Shown here in pieces: positions 8,022-20,478 of a stretch of 64,000 bases of DNA. How positions within the stretch are numbered: the stretch's first letter is position 1; each line of letters begins with the position of its first letter. The notes beneath the pieces were generated by a model. That model did not search any database. It saw nothing but the letters and a program-made list of their open reading frames with translations, and was not told the origin of the DNA. The position numbers and the translations under genes were made by a program. Source of the DNA: CAG-917 sp051883555 (GTDB lineage Bacteria > Bacillota > Clostridia > Christensenellales > CAG-917); assembly GCA_051883555.1 (NCBI GenBank), contig JBJETY010000008.1, forward strand, positions 1 through 64,000. The letters are read 5' to 3'.

Positions 8022-8696
8022 ATGAGAAAAAAAGCGACGATTTACGGAGTATTGCTTGCGGCGGGGCAAGGGTCACGCTTCGGCAGACCAAAACAATTTA
8101 TGCCGATTGACGGAAAACCGCTTCTTGCATACAGTCTCGAGGTTTTTCGCTCTGCCGTCGATTGTCTCGTGATTGTCGTCGACAAAAAACATGTTGCAGA
8201 CGTAGAACCGTATTCGGGCAAAAATACTTTTGTCGTAGAAGGCGGAGACACAAGAGGTAAATCGCTTTTGAACGCTTTGGAATTTATAAAGGACAAGGGT
8301 GCCGAGTCGGATGATATAGTCGTGACGCACGACGCGGCAAGACCGTTTGTTACAAAAGAATTGATAGACAGGTCAATCGTTTTGGCGGAAGAATACGGCG
8401 CTTCTTCGGCCGGTATGAAAATTACGGATACGGTCGTTAAAGTCGATTATGCTTTCGACGTGATAGAGAGCGTAGACAGAAACAGCATTATGACCGTGCA
8501 GACGCCGCAAACGGTTAAATTCGGAATTATAGATAAATACAGCGAAGGCATTGAGCAGTTCACCGATTTATCTACCTTGCTGTTGTCCAAAGGACAGACC
8601 GTTAAAGTTTTCAACGGAAACAGCGACAATATGAAAGTCACTTATCCCGGTGATTTGAAAGAGGTAGAACGAATACTTGAAAAAATCGGCGAATAA
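8022..8696 (+). CDS. ispD: 2-C-methyl-D-erythritol 4-phosphate cytidylyltransferase
   Basis: Transfers CMP from CTP to methylerythritol phosphate in the MEP route to isoprenoids. The 224 residues have the nucleotidyltransferase loop LLAAGQGSRFG (11-21), PKQF (23-26) and HDAARPF (103-109). The region near 180 reads FTDLST, where many IspD have TD-acid-AS, a small deviation. TarI (ribitol-phosphate cytidylyltransferase) is a close paralogue and cannot be fully excluded; no teichoic-acid genes are nearby, and ispF lies 1.6 kb downstream, so IspD is preferred. AAGGGG precedes the ATG. Confidence 0.83.
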   Translation: MRKKATIYGVLLAAGQGSRFGRPKQFMPIDGKPLLAYSLEVFRSAVDCLVIVVDKKHVADVEPYSGKNTFVVEGGDTRGKSLLNALEFIKDKGAESDDIVVTHDAARPFVTKELIDRSIVLAEEYGASSAGMKITDTVVKVDYAFDVIESVDRNSIMTVQTPQTVKFGIIDKYSEGIEQFTDLSTLLLSKGQTVKVFNGNSDNMKVTYPGDLKEVERILEKIGE

Positions 8697-8942
8697 CATA
8701 AGGCGAATAGCATAAATTGTAACATCATACAAACTTAAATTGTAACGCGCGACGGATTTTAATTTGAGTTTTGTTTTAAAGTGTAAGCCGTGAAAGGTTG
8801 AACGATAGCGGCAAGTCAAAAGGTAAGTAGGTATTAAGGCGGCAGATTTTACGGCGAAACGTAGAGCCGATAGGCTGTAAAAGGCAAAGGATACGTAAAT
8901 ATAATTAAGCAAAAAGGAATAGACTTAAAAGGAATAGACGAT

Positions 8943-9791
8943 ATGTTCAGAATCAAAGACGATATATTGGTTTCGTATTACGGCGATGAAAAGGAAATCG
9001 TGGTGCCGTTCGGAATCAGAGAAATAAGAGAATATGCTTTTTTGGATTGCGTGCAGATTGAAGAAATCAATTTGCCCGATTCGGTTGAAATAGTTGAGGC
9101 GAGGGCGTTTTACGGTTGCAAAAATCTCAGAACGGTCGACGTGCAACGAGCCGTTCTTCCGTTGGGATTCGACGACAAATGGCTTGAGGGAACAAAAGCT
9201 ACGTTTACGCTTATTGAACAGTCTGCCTACGACGGAGATATTCCTGACGGAATAGAAATCGAAAACGATTCGATAGTCGGTTATAGCGGAACGGCAAGCG
9301 AACTTACGATTCCCGACGGTATTGGCAGTATAGGCGATAAAGCGTTTTTTGGATGCAAAACTTTAAGGAAGGTTGTTATCAGCGACGGCGTAACGTCAAT
9401 AGGGAAAAGAGCATTCGCCCATTGCGACGGACTTGAAACGGTCGTAATGTCCGACAGCGTTAAAAAAATCGACGATAGCGCGTTCGAAGAGTGCAGAAAT
9501 CTTAAAAACATTGTTTTGTCGAAAGGACTTAAAAAGATTGGAAAAAACGCATTCCTTTATTGCGTAAGCCTCGATAAAATAGTAATTCCCGACAAGGTTA
9601 CCACAATCGGAGTGAGCGCATTCGGCGGATGCAACGTAAAAAGGATAACCATTCCTGCAAGCGTAACGGAGATAGGAGAAAGTGCGTTCTGGAATTGTCC
9701 GCTCGATATCAGAAAAGTCGAAGGAAACAATTTTCATTTCCAAGGCGGCGCTTTGTATGATAGAAACGGCAAGATCATATGGAAGAAATAA
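8943..9791 (+). CDS. BspA-type leucine-rich-repeat protein, no signal peptide
   Basis: A 282-residue protein made largely of LRR_5 (BspA/TpLRR) repeats of about 23 residues with the pattern IPDGI-x-SIG-x-KAF-x-GC-x-x-L, from about residue 20 to 265. Cys and Asn ladder positions are regular. Unlike the LRR lipoproteins at 46.3-48.6 kb it has no signal peptide or lipobox, starting MFRIKDDILVSYYG, so it should be cytoplasmic. AAAGGA lies 9 nt upstream. Such repeats mediate protein or ligand binding; no specific function can be assigned. It stands alone between ispD and the convergent ispF. Confidence 0.8.
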   Translation: MFRIKDDILVSYYGDEKEIVVPFGIREIREYAFLDCVQIEEINLPDSVEIVEARAFYGCKNLRTVDVQRAVLPLGFDDKWLEGTKATFTLIEQSAYDGDIPDGIEIENDSIVGYSGTASELTIPDGIGSIGDKAFFGCKTLRKVVISDGVTSIGKRAFAHCDGLETVVMSDSVKKIDDSAFEECRNLKNIVLSKGLKKIGKNAFLYCVSLDKIVIPDKVTTIGVSAFGGCNVKRITIPASVTEIGESAFWNCPLDIRKVEGNNFHFQGGALYDRNGKIIWKK

Positions 9792-9903
9792 CCTGTTTAA
9801 TTTAAGACGAAAGTTTTTGATAAAAGAGGCAGTCTTTGAAAAAATGTAAAAATTTACGTTTTGCCGATATTGGAATTTGACTTATATGAAAACAACTTAA
9901 ACG

Positions 9904-9939
9904 AAAACGGCGTTTTGCTTTTTTGCAAGACGCCGTTTT
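9904..9939. terminator. Long hairpin between convergent LRR gene and ispF
   Basis: Arms AAAACGGCGTTTTGC (9904-9918) and GCAAGACGCCGTTTT (9925-9939) form a 15-bp stem with one wobble pair and a T6 loop. The A/T ends would give a short U-tract on either strand, so it probably terminates the LRR transcript and perhaps both directions. Confidence 0.65.
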
Positions 9940-10261
9940 AAATTCGAATAGCAAACGTAATTGAAGCGGAACGTGAGCAAGTATAATTATTAGGTTAAAA
10001 ACAGTTAGGCGTTGAAGATTTTTCCCGGTCGGTAGGCGGTTAAGTTTATTTCTATTTTTACTATATTGCAAAATTGTAAACTTTTAGGCGCTGTATCTAC
10101 GCTTTTAAATGCTTCGCGTTTTAACGCTCGAATTGCAAAGGCAAATTTTCAGTCGGAATAATTGTTTTAACGGTTTAAGGTCAATAGCCTGAAATATGAA
10201 GCAAATTGAGGGGCATAAATTATAAATTTTATTTCATTTGTATACGGTTGACCCGGATAAA
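9940..10261. other. Gene-free intergenic stretch
   Basis: About 320 bases of AT-rich sequence between the hairpin and the ispF terminator. I see no gene, repeat or convincing promoter in it. Confidence 0.5.
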
Positions 10262-10285
10262 TTAAAAGAGTCCGCTTAGGACTCC
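10262..10285 (-). terminator. ispF rho-independent terminator
   Basis: On the minus strand GAGTCC, loop TAAGC and GGACTC (10284-10268) are followed by TTTTAATTT. It lies about 60 nt after the ispF stop codon. Confidence 0.7.
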
Positions 10286-10347
10286 GTAACGCTGAAAGCG
10301 ACGTTTGCACAAAAAGAAATTTGTCTTGATTTGTTCGTCGATTTTCT

Positions 10348-10875
10348 TCAGTCGTTTTGTGCTTTTACAAGCGTTACCGCCGCAAAACTTGCTATTGCGT
10401 CTCCGCCGCCGATATCGCCTACGCCTTCGTTTGTAGTTGCCGATATGCCGATTTTCGATTTATCGATTTTCGTAACGCTCGATAGTCTTTCTTTAAACTC
10501 ATCGATATAAGGCGATAGAACGGGCGTTTCGGCAATAATGGAAATCGAAACGTTGTTTAATTTATAGCCTTTCGTTTTTGCTATGTTTAATACTTCCAGA
10601 AGCAGGGCGCAACTGTCCGCCTTTTTATAACGGTCGTCGTTTGTCGGGAAAAAGTGTCCTATGTCGTTTTCGCCGAGAGCGGAGAGAACGGCGTCCATAA
10701 CTGCGTGAACGGGAACGTCGCCGTCCGAATGGGCAATAAAGCTTTTTTGCGACGGAATTTTTACTCCGCACAAAATTATTCCCTCGCCGTCGGTGAGACG
10801 ATGGATATCATAACCGACGCCCGTCAGTATCGAGTCGGTAGGTTTTGATTTTACTCTTTCCATTCTTATTTTCAT
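10348..10875 (-). CDS. ispF: 2-C-methyl-D-erythritol 2,4-cyclodiphosphate synthase
   Basis: Converts CDP-methylerythritol phosphate to the 2,4-cyclodiphosphate with release of CMP, two steps after IspD. The 175 residues hold the metal ligands in GYDIH near residue 21-25 and AHSDGDVPVHAVMDA near 48-62, GDIGHFFP-like ENDIGHFFP, and the C-terminal ATTNEGVGDIGGGDAIA. About 15 residues precede the usual N-terminus; a second ATG four codons in (MERVKSK) is possible. An AAAGG and a TATAAT lie just upstream on the minus strand. It is transcribed opposite to ispD, so the pathway genes are clustered but not co-transcribed. Confidence 0.93.
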   Translation of the reverse strand: MKIRMERVKSKPTDSILTGVGYDIHRLTDGEGIILCGVKIPSQKSFIAHSDGDVPVHAVMDAVLSALGENDIGHFFPTNDDRYKKADSCALLLEVLNIAKTKGYKLNNVSISIIAETPVLSPYIDEFKERLSSVTKIDKSKIGISATTNEGVGDIGGGDAIASFAAVTLVKAQND

Positions 10876-11056
10876 AACTTAATCAGACGTACCTTTGATT
10901 ATATTGGGTGACGAGTTTTAGCAAAATACGAGCATTTGTTTTCAAATAAGTTTTCGTTAAGTTAATGCCGTATCGATTTAAAACGATTTATCGTCGGTTG
11001 CGACTCTGCCGAAGTTTGAAAAGCTGTCAAGCGATTTGACGGAAAATTTTTAAAAA

Positions 11057-11299
11057 TTATTGTATAATTTCGTATAATTCCGTCGGGTTTTTGTTTCCGA
11101 GTTTTTCGTCCGTAGAAAGCACTTTAAACGTAAGTCCTTTATCTCCGAAAGCCACTTTTACCACGTCGCCGACCTTAATTTCCTTGGAAGGTTTGGCGGT
11201 TTTACCGTTAATTTCTATTCTGTTGCCGTCGCAGGCTTCTTGCGCAACCGTTCTGCGCTTAATTATGCGTGAAACCTTTAAAAACTTGTCTATTCTCAT
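11057..11299 (-). CDS. rqcP: S4-domain RNA-binding protein, RqcP/HSP15 family
   Basis: An 80-residue protein consisting almost wholly of an S4 domain: MRIDKFLKVSRIIKRRTVAQ at the N-terminus, then GNRIEINGKTAKPSKEIKVGD. In Firmicutes this family (YabO/RqcP) stabilises P-site tRNA on obstructed 50S subunits during RqcH-driven alanine tailing. The frame is open for 39 more codons upstream, but the extension is hydrophobic and unlike the family, and AAGGAG lies about 12 nt before the ATG at 11299, so I chose that start. It is divergent from rpoB. Gene symbol is by family size and domain; confirmation would need orthology. Confidence 0.8.
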   Translation of the reverse strand: MRIDKFLKVSRIIKRRTVAQEACDGNRIEINGKTAKPSKEIKVGDVVKVAFGDKGLTFKVLSTDEKLGNKNPTELYEIIQ

Positions 11300-11365
11300 A
11301 TTGAGCGAAAAAATCTCCTTAAAAATAAAAAATTCAAACATTTTAAAGAAATTGCCTAAAAATGC

Positions 11366-11394
11366 TTGACTATTGAAATTGTTATTAGTACAAT
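11366..11394 (+). promoter_or_regulatory. rpoBC promoter
   Basis: TTGACT (11366-11371), a 17-nt spacer and TACAAT (11389-11394); start near 11401. The leader of about 140 nt contains a possible hairpin CCCCA/TGGGG (near 11425-11444) and a run of G and T. rpoB therefore has its own promoter instead of reading through from rplL. Confidence 0.75.
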
Positions 11395-11542
11395 TAAAAA
11401 CTGCCTTATAATACAATTATTCTGCCCCATAGTACACTTTGGGGTTTGGGGTTTTTGTCGTTAAAAGTAGTATAAAATAACGAAACACAAAAAACAAGAG
11501 TTTTTTTAAAATTGTTCGCAAAAATTTTTCAAGGAGCGTAAT

Positions 11543-14500
11543 ATGTCTCAAAAAATTCACAAGGAAAAATACGGAAATACCGAAAGAATGACGTTTTCTA
11601 CAATTAAAAACGTACTCGATATACCGTATCTTATTGCAGTGCAAAAGGATTCCTACAACAGCTTTAAAGACGAAGGTATAAGCGAAGTCTTTAAAGACTA
11701 TTCTCCAATCAACGACTTCGCAGGAAGAATGAAGTTGGAGTTTTTAGGTCATTCCCTCGAAGGCGAACCGAAATACACTATCAAAGAGTGTAAAGATCGC
11801 GACGCCACCTACGCCGTTCCGCTTAAAGTCAAAGCAAGACTTACTAACAACGAAACGGGCGAAGTTATCGAACAGGAAGTATTTATGGGCGATTTCCCGC
11901 TCATGACCGAATCGGGTTCCTTTATTATTAACGGTGCAGAGCGTGTTATCGTCAGCCAGATTGTAAGAAGCCCGGGTGTTTACGGACTTGAATCTAAAGA
12001 TAAAAACGGCGTAACGAGATTCGGCACACAGGTTATTCCTAGCCGTGGCGCTTGGCTCGAATTCGAGCAAGACGCAAGCGACGTTTCGTGGGTTAAGGTT
12101 GACAGAACCAGACGTATTACGACAACGACTTTGCTCAGAGCTTTGGGCATCGGTACCGACGAAGAGTTGAGAAATCTTTTCGACGGCGACGATATGATTG
12201 AAAACACCATTGCAAAAGACGGAAACTGCAAGAGCGTTGAACAGGGCAAACTCGATTTGTTCAAGAGGCTGCGTCCGGGCGAAGTCCCTACGATGGACGG
12301 TGCGGAAGCATTGCTCCGCAATACTTTCTTCGATTATAAGAAGTATGAAATGTCAAGAGTAGGTCGTTATAAATATAACGAAAAACTTTCGATTGCAAAC
12401 CGCATCGAAGGCAGAGTGCTTGCCGAAGATATAATTTCTCCGATAACGGGCGAAGTTTTGGCTACGGCAGGTGAAACCGTTTCGGAAGAAAAGGCAAAAG
12501 AAATTCAGAACAACGCAGTCAACGTTGCTTTCGTTCGACTTGCAGACGGTTCAAGATTTAAAGTTATAGGCAACAATACGGTTGACCTTGACGCTTTTGT
12601 GGATTGTAAGCCTCGTGAAATAAAAATCATGGAAAAGGTTTATTATCCTGAACTTAAAAAGATTCTCGATGCCTATTCCAAAAACGACGAGAGAGTCGCC
12701 GCCTGCAAAGCAAGCGCGGATATTCTCGTGTCAAAGCATATAACGACGGACGATATAATTTCTATCGTCAGCTATAATCTCGGTCTCAGAAAGGGACTCG
12801 GAAAGGGCGACGATATCGACCATTTGTCGAACAGACGTATAAAAGCCGTCGGCGAACTTTTGCAGAATCAATTCAGAATAGGTATTTCGAGACTTGAAAG
12901 AGTTATCAAAGAAAAGATGAGCACAACGCAGGAAAATGTTGAGATTACTCCGCAGACGCTTATCAATATCAGACCTATTACGGCGGCAATTAAAGAATTC
13001 TTCGGTTCTTCTCAGTTATCGCAATTTATGGATCAGCCGAACCCTATTGCAGAACTTACTCACAAGAGAAAGTTGTCGGCATTGGGCCCTGGCGGTCTTA
13101 ACAGAGAAAGAGCTACTTTCGACGTCCGTGACGTTCACCACTCTCATTACGGAAGAATGTGTCCTATCGAAACCCCTGAAGGTCAGAACATAGGTCTTAT
13201 CACTTCCTTGTCGACTTTTGCTAAAATCAACGAATACGGATTTATCGAAACTCCGTATAGAAGAATAGAAAAAGTCCTTGACGAAAACGGAAAAGTAGTT
13301 GACGTTTACGTAACGGACGAAGTCAGATATATGACTGCCGATATCGAAGATAAATATACGATTGCTCAGGCAAACGAAGAGTTGACGGAAGACGGACACT
13401 TTGTCAGAGAAAGAGTTATGTGCCGTATCCAGAACGATATCCGCGAAGTTCCTAACACGGAAGCCGATTATATGGACGTATCGCCGAAACAGCTTATATC
13501 CATAGCAACCGCTCTTATTCCGTTCCTTGAAAACGACGATACCAACCGTGCTCTTATGGGCTCTAACATGCAGCGTCAGGCAGTTCCTCTTCTTCGCCCT
13601 GAAGCACCTATGATTGCTACCGGCGTCGAACATAAAATCGCTTACGACAGCGGCGTTATGAAAACGGCAAAACACGACGGCGTGGTTAAATACGTCGATT
13701 CGGATAAAATCGAAGTTCTCACAAAAGACGGAAGTATCGACACTTACGAGTTGTCGAAATTCCAAAGAAGCAACCAGTCAACGTGCATCAATCAGAAACC
13801 GATAATAAATACGGGCGATAAAGTTGAAGCCGAAGTTAAGGACGCAAACGGCAATATCGTAAAAGAAGCTACGATTTTAGCAGACGGTCCTGCAACTCAG
13901 AACGGCGAACTTGCTCTCGGAAGAAATATTCTCATCGGCTTCATGTCGTGGGAAGGTTATAACTACGAAGACGCTATTCTTATTAACGAAGACCTTGTCC
14001 GCGACGACGTATTCACTTCTATCCACATCGAAGAATACGAAACGGAATCGAGAGACACAAAACTCGGCGAAGAACTTATAACGAGAGATATTCCTAACCT
14101 CAGCGACGACGCCCTTAAAAATCTTGACGAAGACGGTATCGTCAGAATAGGCGCCGAAGTTAAACCGGGCGATATACTCGTCGGTAAAGTAACGCCGAAG
14201 GGCGAAACGGAACTCACGCCTGAAGAAAGACTTTTAAGAGCTATTTTCGGTGAAAAGGCAAGAGAAGTCAGAGATACTTCTTTGCGCGTACCTAACGGCG
14301 AAGCAGGTATCGTTGTCGACGTAAAGATATTTACCAGAAAGAACAGAGACGAACTTGCACCGGGCGTAAACAAACAGGTCAGAGTTTACATAGCTCAGAA
14401 GAGAAAAATCTCCGTCGGCGATAAAATGGCTGGACGTCACGGAAACAAGGGCGTTATCTCCCGCGTTCTTCCTAAAGAAGATATGCCGTTTATGGCAGAC

Positions 14501-15406
14501 GGTACTCCGCTTCAGATTGTTCTCAATCCGCTCGGCGTTCCGTCCCGTATGAATATCGGACAGGTTCTCGAAGTACACCTCGGACTTGTCGCTAAAATGC
14601 TCGGTTGGAAAGTCGCAACTCCTGTTTTCGACGGCGCGAACGAAAACGACATCAGAAAGCTCTTCAACGATATGGGCATGGTAAACGAAAAGGGAGAAGT
14701 CGACGGAAAGATTCAACTTTACGACGGAAGAACGGGCGAACCGTTTGAAAACAGAGTTACCGTCGGATATATGTATATGCTTAAACTTCACCACCTCGTT
14801 GACGATAAAATTCACGCTCGTTCGACGGGACCTTACAGCCTTGTTACGCAACAGCCTCTCGGCGGTAAAGCTCAATTCGGCGGACAGAGATTCGGTGAAA
14901 TGGAAGTTTGGGCGCTTGAAGCATACGGCGCAGCTCATATGCTTCAGGAAATTCTTACGGTTAAATCCGACGACGTTGTAGGTAGAGTAAAAACGTACGA
15001 ATCTATCGTAAAGGGTAACAATATCAGCGAACCGGGTATACCTGAAGCCTTTAAAGTTTTGGTTAACGAACTTAAAAGCCTTGCGCTCGATATCAAAGTA
15101 CTTACCGAAGACCACGATGAAATTAAACTCCGTGGATACTCCGATGACGACGATTACGAACCGACGCTTGTCAAAGGCGACGAGTCGCTTGAAGAAATCG
15201 ATATTCAAGGACAGTTCGCCAACTTCTCGGCCGATGATTCCGCAAATGCGTTCAACGTGTTTGACGACCAGGCGGACGATGAAGAATTGTCAAGCATATT
15301 CGGCAACGACAACGACGGAGAAAGCGATATTTCCGCATTGTTCGGCAATGGCGACGGCGACGACGCTGCTTCTTTGTTCGACGATGATAAATCGGATAAG
15401 GAGTAA
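11543..15406 (+). CDS. rpoB: DNA-directed RNA polymerase subunit beta
   Basis: Catalytic beta subunit of RNA polymerase. The 1287 residues include the rifampicin region FFGSSQLSQFMDQPNPIAEL followed by THKRKLSALGPGGL, GRMCPIETPEGQNIGLI, and the C-terminal switch region GGKAQFGGQRFGEMEVWALE. In the rifampicin pocket the residue matching E. coli R529 is Lys. About 80 C-terminal residues form an acidic, Asp/Asn/Gly-rich tail with short repeats (SSIFGNDNDG, SALFGNGDGD, ASLFDDDK). AAGGAG precedes the ATG. It is followed 12 bp later by rpoC. rplJL, the usual upstream partners, lie 26 kb downstream. Confidence 0.98.
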   Translation: MSQKIHKEKYGNTERMTFSTIKNVLDIPYLIAVQKDSYNSFKDEGISEVFKDYSPINDFAGRMKLEFLGHSLEGEPKYTIKECKDRDATYAVPLKVKARLTNNETGEVIEQEVFMGDFPLMTESGSFIINGAERVIVSQIVRSPGVYGLESKDKNGVTRFGTQVIPSRGAWLEFEQDASDVSWVKVDRTRRITTTTLLRALGIGTDEELRNLFDGDDMIENTIAKDGNCKSVEQGKLDLFKRLRPGEVPTMDGAEALLRNTFFDYKKYEMSRVGRYKYNEKLSIANRIEGRVLAEDIISPITGEVLATAGETVSEEKAKEIQNNAVNVAFVRLADGSRFKVIGNNTVDLDAFVDCKPREIKIMEKVYYPELKKILDAYSKNDERVAACKASADILVSKHITTDDIISIVSYNLGLRKGLGKGDDIDHLSNRRIKAVGELLQNQFRIGISRLERVIKEKMSTTQENVEITPQTLINIRPITAAIKEFFGSSQLSQFMDQPNPIAELTHKRKLSALGPGGLNRERATFDVRDVHHSHYGRMCPIETPEGQNIGLITSLSTFAKINEYGFIETPYRRIEKVLDENGKVVDVYVTDEVRYMTADIEDKYTIAQANEELTEDGHFVRERVMCRIQNDIREVPNTEADYMDVSPKQLISIATALIPFLENDDTNRALMGSNMQRQAVPLLRPEAPMIATGVEHKIAYDSGVMKTAKHDGVVKYVDSDKIEVLTKDGSIDTYELSKFQRSNQSTCINQKPIINTGDKVEAEVKDANGNIVKEATILADGPATQNGELALGRNILIGFMSWEGYNYEDAILINEDLVRDDVFTSIHIEEYETESRDTKLGEELITRDIPNLSDDALKNLDEDGIVRIGAEVKPGDILVGKVTPKGETELTPEERLLRAIFGEKAREVRDTSLRVPNGEAGIVVDVKIFTRKNRDELAPGVNKQVRVYIAQKRKISVGDKMAGRHGNKGVISRVLPKEDMPFMADGTPLQIVLNPLGVPSRMNIGQVLEVHLGLVAKMLGWKVATPVFDGANENDIRKLFNDMGMVNEKGEVDGKIQLYDGRTGEPFENRVTVGYMYMLKLHHLVDDKIHARSTGPYSLVTQQPLGGKAQFGGQRFGEMEVWALEAYGAAHMLQEILTVKSDDVVGRVKTYESIVKGNNISEPGIPEAFKVLVNELKSLALDIKVLTEDHDEIKLRGYSDDDDYEPTLVKGDESLEEIDIQGQFANFSADDSANAFNVFDDQADDEELSSIFGNDNDGESDISALFGNGDGDDAASLFDDDKSDKE

Positions 15407-15418
15407 TAGGAGGTTTAT

Positions 15419-19293
<3,875 letters not shown>

Positions 19294-19294
<1 letters not shown>

Positions 19295-20475
19295 TGTCTA
19301 AAAGATTATTTACGTCCGAAAGCGTTACGGAAGGGCATCCTGACAAGGTATGCGACCAGATAGCCGACGCGCTTTTGGATAAATATCTGGAACAAGACCC
19401 TGAATCGAGATGCGCAATCGAAGTTTGCGCAACGACGGGAGTTATCTTTGTTTTCGGCGAAGTGACGTCGAAAGCGGTTGTCGATATTCAAAAGACAGTG
19501 CGTGAAGTCGTTGAAGACGTCGGATACAATTCGAGCGAAATCGGTTTCGACGCCAAAACGTGCGCAATATTGTCGTCTCTTCACGAGCAATCGCCGGATA
19601 TCGCACGTGGCGTTGACGAAGCTACGGAATACGTCGGTTGCGATGAGTTCGATAAGACGGGCGCAGGCGACCAGGGTATGATGTTCGGTTACGCCACAAA
19701 CGAAACGAAAGAGTTTATGCCGCTTGCCATTGTGCTTGCCCATGCTCTTTCCAAAAGACTTGCCGAAGTCAGAAAGAAAGGAATTATCGATTATTTGCGT
19801 CCTGACGGAAAAACTCAGGTAACAGTCGAATACGACGGCGATATGCCGAAAAGAGTCGATACCATCGTAGTTTCGTGTCAGCACGACGAAGAGGTGGATA
19901 ACGACACGATTTTAAAGGACGTAGTCGAATACGTAATAGAAAAAGCTATTCCTAAAAATTTAATCGACGACGATACGAAAATATACGTAAATCCTACGGG
20001 AAGATTCGTAACGGGCGGACCTAACGGCGACAGCGGCGTTACGGGAAGAAAGATTATCGTCGATACGTACGGCGGATACTGTGCGCACGGCGGCGGCGCC
20101 CTTTCGGGCAAGGACGCAACGAAGGTAGACAGAAGCGCATTTTATATGGCAAGATACGTCTGCAAAAATCTCGTTGCGGCAGGAGCGGCACGCAAGTGCG
20201 AATTGCAGATAGCTTATGCAATCGGTATGGCTCGTCCTATCTCGGTATCGGTTAATACTTTCGGCACGGGCGTCATATCCGACGATAAAATCGAAGAGAT
20301 TGTGAAGAAAGTGTTCGATTTCAGACCGCTTGCAATCATAAACCATTTGAAACTTACAAGACCGATATACAGAGAGACGTCCAATTACGGACATCTCGGA
20401 AATTCCGAATTTCCGTGGGAAAAGCTCGATAAAGTCGAAGCTATCGAAAAAGCTCTTGCAAAGTATATGATTTAA
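19294..20475 (+). CDS. metK: S-adenosylmethionine synthase
   Basis: Makes S-adenosylmethionine from methionine and ATP. The 393 residues carry GHPDKVCDQIADALLD (about 15-30), GAGDQGMMFGYA (about 120) and GGGALSGKDATKVDRSAFY (about 265), all MetK signatures. The start overlaps the rpoC stop by one base (TAATG), with an AGGAGAA site inside rpoC. No SAM-sensing riboswitch is possible at this junction. recD2 follows after 3 bp. Confidence 0.97.
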
Positions 20476-20478
20476 ATT

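Noticed and set aside
7300..8091. Long minus-strand frame of 263 codons opposite rpsI and the ispD leader
   Set aside because: It overlaps a ribosomal protein gene, a terminator and a promoter, and its sequence is not protein-like; a shadow frame.
11399..11542. L10-type leader in front of rpoB
   Set aside because: None of the L10 aptamer segments occur; they are found before rplJ at 37.4 kb.
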